Origin: Bidens hawaiensis
Taxonomy: Eukaryota; Streptophyta; Magnoliopsida; Asterales; Asteraceae
Assembly: GCA_021521415.1 (NCBI GenBank)
Contig: JAIQDT010000831.1
Location: 310,001 to 374,000 of the forward strand
Direction: 5' to 3'
Length of the DNA: 64,000 nt
Shown: positions 47,201 through 55,853 of the stretch, one piece after another
Layout of the letters: each line of letters starts with the position of its first letter
How positions within the stretch are numbered: the first letter of the stretch is position 1
The notes under the pieces: model-generated
The model's input: the letters and a program-made list of their open reading frames with translations, nothing else
What the model was told of the DNA's origin: nothing
Database searches by the model: none
Translations under genes and position numbers: made by a program

Positions 47201-47279
47201 ACAGGTCGCCAGGTAGAGCACACTGGCACTCGCCAGCAGTACTCTTATCATCAGCCGTAGATTCGGGATCACGAGACAT
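44237..47279 (-). CDS. Antisense gene of element B, five exons, 918 aa, intact
   Basis: A gene on the strand opposite gag-pol. Exons (minus): 47279-46562, 46499-45978, 45909-45484, 45405-44651, 44572-44237. Introns of 62, 68, 78 and 78 bp all have GT...AG borders (donors GTATGC, GTAAGT, GTGCGT, GTAAGT; acceptors preceded by pyrimidines). Joined lengths total 2757 nt with no stop before TGA/TAA at 44237. Exon 1 (239 codons) carries the putative gypsy-type transposon domain (PHQTVYDAPRGKIGVYAAFF, RFPLTKFFYRVLERHGVH, MLGMSRVW). Exon 2 has a basic NLS-like stretch (VRKKKASGGKGKEK) and an acidic run. Exon 3 is A/P/T-rich. Exon 4 opens with VYVPRWNIRRG and becomes a coiled coil of about 200 residues. 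The tail is acidic. Homologous architecture in element A supports the model. A nuclear structural or regulatory role is inference only; no enzymatic motif is seen. Confidence 0.85.
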
Positions 47280-47399
47280 CTTGTAAAAGAAGAAAACGAT
47301 TTCGGGAGAATGCTTGCCTGAAAAGGTTAGTATTTGCCGGAAATCGCAAAGAAGATGAAGAGAAGAGTGAAAGTGTGGATTACAAAGAACCCTCTCCCC

Positions 47400-47408
47400 C
47401 TTTATATA
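47400..47408 (-). promoter_or_regulatory. TATA box of the antisense gene in element B
   Basis: TATATAAAG on the minus strand, about 120 bp upstream of the ATG at 47279, almost the same spacing as in element A. A CACGTGG box lies at about 47476, upstream on the minus strand. Confidence 0.65.
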
Positions 47409-47754
47409 CTAATCGCAATTAATGCGATGAAATTAATGCGGAAGAGAGAGAAAACGAAGGTGCAATGAAACTATGACACGTGGCAAAAGGCAAGCTGGCA
47501 ACAGCTGTTGACAGGACGCATACCATTAATTTCGCGGCCACGCGCCCGAAAAATCGCGCCCACGCGCCTGAAAAAGCGTCTGGAATGACCATGTACTGTC
47601 ACGTCACCATAACTTCCTGCACGTCCTGACACAGTCAGAAGAAACCGTCGCACTACGTTTCAGAGGTTTGGACTGTTCTTATCCTTTCACCAACTCTTCG
47701 AATTTCAAAATTCAAAATTCAAAAAGATTCAAAAGTGAGCGGGAAAATACCCCT

Positions 47755-47950
47755 TACCTTGGCAACCAAGTAACCGTAAGACGGATGCGGGTACAGTGTC
47801 AAGGCAAAACCCTTCACATACTTAGCACCCGCAGGGAATTGACGTCAAGAATACCTTGGAAGTAAAGTAACCGTAAGACGAGTGCGGGTACAGTGTCAAG
47901 GCAAAACCCTTCACGTACTTAGCACTCTGCAGGGAATTCAAACCAAGAAG
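47755..47950. repeat. Duplicated module between antisense promoter and 3' LTR of element B
   Basis: Two copies about 105 bp apart share AAGTAACCGTAAGACG, TGCGGGTACAGTGTCAAGGC and AAAACCCTTCAC. They sit in the same place as the duplicated module of element A but are unrelated in sequence. Confidence 0.85.
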
Positions 47951-48317
47951 GATCTTCTGGGCCATGCTTGCGGAAACGTGAATAACATTCCCGCACGACG
48001 GGAACGTCGAGAACTATATTGTTTGAAACTCCAAGATGGAATTGGTGGTTTTAGCATAATTGATCACTATGTCGAAAACCACCAAGACCCCATGGAGAAT
48101 CCACACAAGTGGGACTCAACGCACCTGACGTGCGAGGAGGTTACAAACCTACCCGCTTCACACCCAAAGATCAAGCAGAAAAGTCGGGAATTTCTGCGTG
48201 ACATCAGGAAAACCGCGGGATGAATCACCACGGAAAACCGAAAGACTAAACCCTTTTCAAAACCCCTTGCTAAGTCCAAAAGTTCACCTCACTTATTAAT
48301 AATTCATGAGAAGAACA

Positions 48318-48333
48318 TTGGACTGGGGGGACT
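48318..48333 (+). other. Polypurine tract of element B
   Basis: TTGGACTGGGGGGACT directly before the 3' LTR. Confidence 0.8.
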
Positions 48334-49300
48334 TGAAGAGGTAGGTCCCAGCAGAGCCCAGTTGGACCCGCAAGACTCACCTTGAACAGGGACGTCTGCG
48401 CAATGACCAACTGCTCCAGCAGGACCCACCATGCTCAAAGAACCTTACGCGCAGTACGCCAGCTGTACCCGCAGGGAAAGCCTCCCAATGGTGAAGTACC
48501 CCGCCTGTTCCCGCAGCTGCGGATACAAGCCATCAGGGAAGGCTACCCGCACTAACAGCAAGGCTACACGCACAAGGCATTCGTTACTTCAGTAGTCACA
48601 TGAAGGAATGAGCAAGGCGGGAACACTCCCGCCTAAATGAGCCAGTCCGTATGCTTCTGGAAGGTCTTTCGTACTATACCTACTAAGGTATGGGCGGAAC
48701 AGACAGTTTGACCAGAGCAGCCCATGAACTAATCACAGGGTGACAGCTCACCGACAACAATACGAGGAGGAGCACCCTCTAGTACTGTTTGTCACTATTA
48801 GCCGCTGCCTACTCACCAACCCTTACGATGGAACGTGCGCAGCCTACAGTTGGTGGAACAGTGCGTAGCCGGCAGTAAAGGAACAGTATACAGCCGACCT
48901 TATTACTGTTGGCCGTAACCTATCCACCAACCAGCATGGCCTGTGCGTAGTCCACTGTTGGTAGAACAGGAATACTATTCAGCCGGCTGTACCTGCTTGG
49001 AAGCCTACCTTCGGCTATAAATACTCCAACACCTTGGAATGGTAAGGACATCATCTGATATCTCAATCTTATCTAGCAATCTCTTAATATACACTTATAT
49101 TCAGAGCAATCTAGTCTGATTCTCACGCCGGAGGGTGGTCACAAGGAGGAACCCCCCCTTCTCAGTGACGAGCTTACGGTGTCTGTTTTGCAGGTCCCCT
49201 GAAGAACAACCTTCTCTGCTAGACCTCATTCTCGTGGGAAACATTACTTAACCCCCAGATTATCTATAATCTGCCCGTGGGTTCACCTAGTGTTTCTTCA
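48334..49300 (+). repeat. 3' LTR of element B (967 bp)
   Basis: Identical to the 5' LTR apart from one missing C in a C-run near 49251. Confidence 0.95.
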
Positions 49301-49305
49301 TGTAC

Positions 49306-50725
49306 TCACCTGCATTCACCATAGACAAGATTCACATAAATCAAATTTAAGGTTGTAACAGGGATGAAGCATTGATCAAGATTCAAGAATGCATAAAGTA
49401 AATTACAGTTTACAAGTCTATGATAAAATTAAGACACTTGAATTATTAACACGTGTAGGGGTGATTACCAATTTAGAGGTTTGTCTTCAAGAATTAGATG
49501 ACCCCTGTGTTGTATCCATCTCCCTATATAAGCAAAGTTGTCCTCCATAACTCTCATATCATTAAATTCCTGCAAAAACTTGTGGTGCATTATAATTGAA
49601 CACAAAATAGACTCCACCCAAATAAAACTAAATCCAAAAACAAATAAGAATGTTAACTGGTCAGGGTTTAGGGGATAGTTAACGCTTGCGATGTTCCTCT
49701 ACTTTCTTTCACGGTTTCACCATCTTATCGATAACAAGGAAATTAGAAAATAGAACTACATGGGACATGGAGAAGGTATTTAAACCCACCATAGACGTGG
49801 GGAGGAATAGAACCGTATGGAGCGTATGAAAGAGATGATGAAACTTCCCTAAACTGCTCCTTCTATAAGGTTTTTAGGGGGGGTTTAAAGGCTGAGATTG
49901 AATCCTGAAGAGTTTAAACGGTAATGATTTACCTAAAAGTTGGTTACCGAGTTGGAGAACAATGTAATATATAATTTATAAGAGTCCGATTTTAAACCAA
50001 TTTGACCAACTAATGCGATTCTTACACCAATTAGCTAAAAGATAATCAGTAACTCACCGACTGCCGCCTAATCACCAATTAATAACGATTTCCGCAACAC
50101 TGGTTTGATTTTATCAATTAATTTTGTTACAGTTTGGTGTAGACCCTTACTTCTCTCTTATCACATTAGACTTTACTCAACGAACCATGTGTAGATAAAC
50201 GATCATGATCAAAACACAATTTGATTGTTTGACCTCATATGATTCAACGCTTAAAAGTTTATTATTCAATTTATTTGTATTCTTTATTTTCTTTTTATCG
50301 AGTTACTCAGTAACATGAACCGGCATGTGTTCCCAATCTGTCCTTAGCGCGCACGGTTAAGAAATAAATCGTACATAAATTTAGGTAATTTATTATATAT
50401 ATAGGTCTAACAATTTTGCAAAAGATGCATAAGCCATTGAATAATTAAATACATTTAGATTCTTAGTTAATGTCATAGGATTAGGACAATGACCAAAAGG
50501 GGGGATAACTTAATAGTTAAGTGTTTAAGTCTTAATCTTAGAAAAATAGCACTAGTGTTAAATACATTATCTCATCCACTTATAATATTATTTTATTTTT
50601 TCAAAAAAAAAAAACAAAAAAAAACAGGCCTATTATACTAGCAAATGATAATTCAAGATCAACACAAAAACTTCAATAGTAAGTCAATCCAAACAAGACA
50701 TGAACCAGGATTCAATATTTGACTT
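49306..50725. other. Intergenic region between element B and the RBR gene
   Basis: No confirmed gene. One 101-base minus-strand segment, 49569-49469, has an acceptor-like border (TTTTTGCAG), an open frame (NDMRVMEDNFAYIGRWIQ) and a donor-like border (GTAATC), and may be a host exon; I do not recognise the product. The right end includes the 3' flank of the RBR gene and a short A-rich run near 50605-50630. Confidence 0.3.
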
Positions 50726-51173
50726 TCAGAATTGTTGACCTTTTGGTGGTGGCGGTGGTGGTAATGGTCGTAATGGTGGTGATGGTGGTGGTAATAGTAG
50801 TCGTAGTGGTAGTAGTAGTGGTTGCTCCACCCTTGAACTGCTGCACCCAGAATGCCCAGCACCCCACTTGTCTCCACAAGTATAGCAGAACTCATGCTTA
50901 CACCTGCAAGAGTTGGTAGCAATCATGAGTTCAAGACTCACTTCTTTAATTATGAGTTGATTTGCGTAAAAATAAATTGTATATGTATTCATTTGGGTTA
51001 TCTAAAATTAGTTAACGGGTTAATTTGGGTTCGCTTAAATTAGTTAACAGGTCAAAACTGGTAACTATTAAAAACTTGTTAACTTAAAAGAGTCCTAATG
51101 AGTTAACACCACCCACGGGCGACGGCCATTGTTGTTCACTGTCGCCGACCCTTCCCCCCCCCCCCCCAAAAAA

Positions 51174-51226
<53 letters not shown>

Positions 51227-53869
51227 GACCTACCTGCAAGTTATATGCGAACAACCCTCCGTTTTTTCCACAAAAAAATTGCAATTTGGGCATTTCTTCC
51301 ACATTTTCTTCTCCACAAGCGCCACCGCCATCTCATCATCTCCTGTTTCTTTCAGTTTCCCAAACTCCTTACAGCTAAACTCAGAATGCCACGGGACCCG
51401 ACAAGATGCACAAAAGGACCGTCGGCACATCGGGCAATCGATTTTCGTAATGCTATTGCTGGTGTCATCATTGATTAGCAAAACCGAACAATCAGTAAAA
51501 GGACAATACAACTTGTTGGATTCACAAATACTGGACTCACATAACAACTCGTCCCATTTGACAAGAGTCACTCTAGGAATAATAACTCTCAACGAGTTGA
51601 AATCCAGTGCGGAGCTGCAGTTGATCCCGGGACACGCAATGGTTCGGTTATGTTCTTGTATCTTGGTTGTTGCATATCTGATGGTGCAGTTGTAACAGAA
51701 CCAATGTGAACACGTTGGGTTCTTGAACATTTGCCGTGACTCGTGGTTCTCGAAACATATTTTACACACAACTTGTATGTTCAACAATGAAGCCAGGGAT
51801 CGGCGGTTAGTGTTTGAATTCTGTGAAGCTAACAGAGCTTCTTCGAGTTGTAACTCTTGTGCATACTTGGCATCCTCTTCTAACATTAACTCATCATGTA
51901 AAACTACAACCAAATATATAAAGGTTTTATATTTAAATTTAAAGAGACCATGAATTAGTATGTTACTTTAAGACAAATTTTCAATAATAATAAAACGTTA
52001 CTAGCAGTTTAGTTTATAATTTTACCTAAAAACAGTCAAAACCGTACCGTCAAAATAATAATAAAAACGTTACTAACAGTTTAGCTCACGGTTTGACCTA
52101 AAAACAGTCAAAACGAACCGTCAAAATAATAATATATTCAATTAACAGTCTAGCTAACTGTTTGACCTTAAAACAGTAAAACCGGACCATAAAAAAAATG
52201 ATATTTTCAATAATAAGAAGCCGTTACTAACACTTTGGCTCACGTTTTGACCATAGTTATCAAATGCGCTAGATGCATAGGCCTCGCGCACAATAAAAAA
52301 AAATTAAAAATATATTATTTATTCAAAAACTTGAATAACATAGTTCAAATTCAAAAATGTTATCCAATACCTTAAGTTTAAAAACATGAACCAAAAATCA
52401 TAAAATTGGTATAAGAAACATGAGCATATTGGTGAGTCTAAAACATTATAAACAATTACAAAATTTCACTTAAGAAATTTGCAAATAAGAAATAAACATA
52501 TTATCAACAGACACTTAAAATTAGAATTAAACAATAAACATCAATAACTGATTAGCAAGTTGCAATTCAGAATAAACCTTCATTAGTCTCTAGTGGTAAG
52601 GGATTCATCAAAGAAAAAAAAACTTTCTACTCCTATGCATAACCAGAGTGTTGTCGATGATATATTTGATTATATAGAGAGATTGAAGTAAATTAAGTAA
52701 ACCCAACTTTGTTTAGGTAATTCAATCAAAAGAAATCAAAAGAAAGTAAAAGAAAATTTAAAAAATAAATAAAGAACCAGAATATATTCTAAAAATACAC
52801 CTTGACTAATTGGAGCAATGGAGCTAGTTAAGACTTAAGCATGGACTCGACTAAAAATTTGCGCCTAGTCGCTAGTCAATCGCTTTTGATGACTATGGTT
52901 TTGACCTAAAACAGTCAAAACCGGACCGTCAAAACGATAATATTTTCAATAATAAAAAGCTGTTACTACTAGTTTTGCTCACCTATTTGATAATTAAAAA
53001 TTTTGATATCTATCGTTTTGTCCTAAGACAGTCAAAATCGGGCGTCAAAATGATAATATTTTCAATAATAAAAAATATATTTTTTCACTAATAAAAAACT
53101 TTTACTAACAGGTTTGATCACGATTTAATCAAATAAACAATTAAAACCGGACCGTCAAAATAAAAAAATCGTTACTAACAATTTCGTTCACGATATGACT
53201 TAAAAACAGTCAAAACCGGACCGTCAAAATGATAATATTTTCAATTATAAAAAAACTGTTACTAATAGTTTTGCTCATGATATGATAAAAAAAAAAAACT
53301 TTTGATATCTCTCGTTTTGTCCTAAGACAGTCAAAACCGGGCGTCAAAATGATCAAAATGATAATATTTTCAATAATAAAAAAAATTCTTCAAATAATAA
53401 AAAACTGTTACTAACAGTTTTGCTCACGATTTAATCAAAAAACAATTAAAACCGGACCGTCAAAATAATTACGTTTTCAATAATAAAGAACCGTTACTAA
53501 CGGTTTCGCTCGTAATTTAATTTAAAAACAATCAAAACCGGACTGTCAACAAAAATGAAAAAACACACCGTCGCTTGCAGGTTGCCAGAAGATATCTTCT
53601 TCATCATCATCATCATCGGAGTCAGAGTCAACATTAATATCAGTTCCGATGTTCTTTTTGCCTGAAATTGAGTAGATAATAGAAATAAGCATGAGTAGAG
53701 CTACCGGAGCGGCGGCGGAGACGGCGGCGTGACGGATGTCCTCCGAGGATAGTGAGGTGTTTGGAAGTGTGAAGTTAAGGTTGACGATGTCCGAAAACAT
53801 GTCTAGACGGAAACTGTTGTCACCGATGATACGATGATTGAGAGTGTTACAGTTACAGACCAAGACCAT
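50726..53869 (-). CDS. RBR (RING-IBR-RING) E3 ubiquitin ligase, three exons, 382 aa
   Basis: Predicted E3 ligase that takes ubiquitin from an E2 through RING1 and transfers it via the RING2 cysteine, as in the RBR family. Exons (minus): 53869-53569, 51903-51234, 50903-50726. Borders are GT/AG and phases agree, totalling 1149 nt. Residues 47-70 form a hydrophobic segment that may anchor the protein in a membrane, and 78-92 are strongly acidic. RING1 starts at C147 (CKICFENH...CSHWFCYNC). IBR spans about 222-278 (CPFTDC, CPMCRRSFCASC). RING2 starts at C305 (CPNCNFFVEKTEGCSHITC), with C318 in the catalytic position, and runs into exon 3 (CKHEFCYTC). The C-terminus is a 35-residue Leu/Pro/Arg tail encoded by a GGT-type microsatellite. 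The first intron is 1.67 kb and full of repeats. It is not assigned to an RBR subclass. Confidence 0.88.
50742..50822. repeat. (GGT)-type trinucleotide repeat inside the RBR coding sequence
   Basis: It is an imperfect GGT/GGC/AGT/CGT array on the plus strand. On the coding strand it encodes the proline/leucine-rich C-terminal tail of the RBR protein. Confidence 0.88.
51154..51222. repeat. Poly(C) run and (AAT)n microsatellite in RBR intron 2
   Basis: A run of about 13 C is followed by A's and then about 17 copies of AAT, ending only a few bases before the donor site of intron 2 on the coding (minus) strand. Confidence 0.93.
51975..53545. repeat. Minisatellite array in RBR intron 1
   Basis: A unit of roughly 70-85 bp made of CGTTACTAACAGTTT, GCTCACG(G/A)TTTGA, AAACAGTCAAAAC and GGACCGTCAAAAT, with TTTTCAATAATAA, is repeated about ten times with much variation. 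The array is split at 52252-52897 by an inserted MITE. Confidence 0.82.
52252..52897. mobile_element. MITE-like element with 8-bp target duplication in RBR intron 1 (646 bp)
   Basis: The ends CATAGTTATCAAATGCG and CGCTTTTGATGACTATG form an inverted repeat with two or three mismatches. GTTTTGAC precedes (52244-52251) and follows (52898-52905) the element. The 8-bp duplication suggests hAT, although the duplicated word also belongs to the local minisatellite. The interior is AT-rich and non-coding. Confidence 0.72.
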
Positions 53870-54443
53870 CTTTCTTTCAATTTCAGTTTCCGTGTTGATG
53901 AAGACAAAAAGATTGATTAGTCTTTCACTTTGTATGTTAACTCTTTACATAAAGCTTGTCTTTTTCAAAAGATATAAATTAACCAATGCCCCTTTCTTAC
54001 ACGCACCCCATTAACACTCGTTTGTCTCTTTCTTTTAACTTGCTAACAAAGCTAGTCGCATTTCGGTAACGAAACAACGCGTATTCGATAGGTATGGATT
54101 ATTTAAGTGATGGTGATAACAAGAAACACAGAAAAGTAAATAAGCATAATACTATTGACACTCGTATAACTTGTAAGGAAAAAAAACATATTAAATACGA
54201 CGTATACTCGGCTAATAAAACCTATATAGTGCGACTGTGAGTCGAAACGCATTCGGTCGGTATCGGGTTACGACGCCGCATACTACAAATTTTAACAAAA
54301 AAAAATAAAATCAAAATCTATGTTGCGACAGTGAAGCACCACGAAATTGGTCAGTATTGATTTACGGTATCCACTAAACTAAAAAAAAATCGTTAACATT
54401 CAAATACAACAAAATAGAATATTAAAAAAATAAAATTAACATA
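53870..54443. other. Upstream region of the RBR gene
   Basis: On the minus strand a TTATATC word near 53970 and an A/G-rich leader before ATG 53869 could be core promoter and 5' UTR. No other feature seen. Confidence 0.35.
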
Positions 54444-55853
54444 TTAAAAACAAAAAAATAGTAAAGATGACAAAACTTGTGGCAAATCAACAAAAACAGA
54501 ATCTTTAGTTCTGCCTATAGGTGTTGAATCGTTATCAGTAAATAACGAGCCTTGAACCAACGTCGCCCATGGCCAACCAGTCTCGATAAATTTCTTGACC
54601 AGTAGACATTGCATTGCCCATGCTGTAAGAGTAAAAGTTGGCAAGTTCATACATGTTGTTCAGCGGGAGGGATGCCTTGTTGTAAAAATTCATGACACAC
54701 ATCGTTATCAGTAAATAACGAGCCTTGAACCAACGACCAATGAGCACGATGAACCAAAGGATCCTCATAAGGGTTTGGTTGGCCATAGTATTCCCCGGAT
54801 CCCCTTTCCTCTTGAAAATGAGTTGAAGTTTCTTGTGGCCCTTTATAAAGGGTATGAGGATTTCCTTCACCCTGGCGGGGAGGTAAGTGGCAGTCCTTGG
54901 TCAGGTTCTTGCTGAGTGGAAGATAGTTTGGATCCCGCATCCATTGTCTTTGTTACAACTTCAGTTTCTTTGACGGTAGAAAAATTGACGGGCGACGTGG
55001 TTCTTGGTGAAGACACGGGTTCTTGAATGACAATACCCTTGAGTTGCATTTTGGCAGGATCTGAATACATAGCCAATACGTTTATATTTATTGAGGATGA
55101 TAAAAGTCATTAAATTGAGAAAAATACCTTGAGTGGTCTTGGATGAAGCAACAAGATTAATCCGATCGCCGATGCACACTTTCTTAAATTTCTTAAAAGC
55201 AGGAACGAAAACAGGAGCCTTGGAAGATTGAACCGTGTCTTTCACAACATGAGCGGAGGCGTTAAGATTTATCACCTCATGATCTGTGGCAGGTTGTTCG
55301 TCCTCACTTGCATTGGAGTCAGGATGTGATTGGTTTTCACTCGCTTTACTAGACGTAGAACGATGTTTCCTCTTGCGGGTTAAACCTGGAATAGCACGCG
55401 TGATACTCTCAACATCAGTAGTATCAACAGATGAATCTTCTTTACAAGGTGATGAACTTTCACTAGATGATAGAAGTACGATCACCCCCGTCAGAAGTCA
55501 TAACAGTTATAGGGCGAGGGCTAGGTAGTCCCTCACCTTTAGCAAACATGGCCTCGGAAACCATCGGTTCTGGGCGCAAAAAAATGGAAACAAGAAATTA
55601 CCTCGAGTCCGGTCAAGGAACGACAAAGACTTTGGATCACGCAAGCGACGGGCCATGAGACCTGGAACACAGTCTAATAAGGCACATAAAATTGACCCCT
55701 CACCTGCAATAAACAATGGATGTCGTTATAACGAAATAAATAAAATTAGAGAGAAGACATTCTTGCACTTACTTTCATCAAGCTTCTGGTAGAAGGGCGC
55801 CTCATCAGGAAACGACCATAGACGGTTCATGCCCACACGCTGATGGCTGGTTA
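54444..55853 (-). pseudogene. Remnant of a third Tat-type antisense gene
   Basis: The architecture matches the antisense genes of elements A and B. The end of exon 1 lies at about 55853-55770 (QRVGMNRLWSFPDEAPFYQ, then a GTAAGT donor). A short second exon is near 55710-55606 (GEGSILCALLDCVPGLMARR). A third carries serine/acidic and basic runs (LTRKRKHRS) near 55500-55133. A further exon from about 55070 (KMQLKGIVIQEPVSSPRTTS) leads into a WSLVQGSLFTDND...IPPAEQ block comparable to the segment before the coiled coil. A frameshift near 55485, stops, and a direct repeat of TTGGTTCAAGGCTCGTTATT (minus strand) at about 54538-54560 and 54712-54735 show decay. The start, the coiled coil and any LTRs are missing; a foldback element abuts at 55854. 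Confidence 0.6.

Larger units (their letters stand above)
37041..49300 (+). mobile_element. Element B: Tat-lineage Ty3/Gypsy retrotransposon, 12.3 kb, apparently intact
   Basis: LTRs at 37041-38008 and 48334-49300 are identical except for one C in a C-run near 37960/49251. Target duplications are CGTAC (37036-37040) and TGTAC (49301-49305), one transition apart. Inside are a primer site, an open 1785-aa Gag-Pol, a triplicated spacer repeat, an open five-exon antisense gene with its own TATA box, a duplicated upstream module and a polypurine tract. Gag, protease, RT, both RNase H domains and integrase are all uninterrupted. It is a separate family from element A, with clearly diverged proteins but the same layout. 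The absence of LTR substitutions implies a very recent insertion. Confidence 0.95.
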
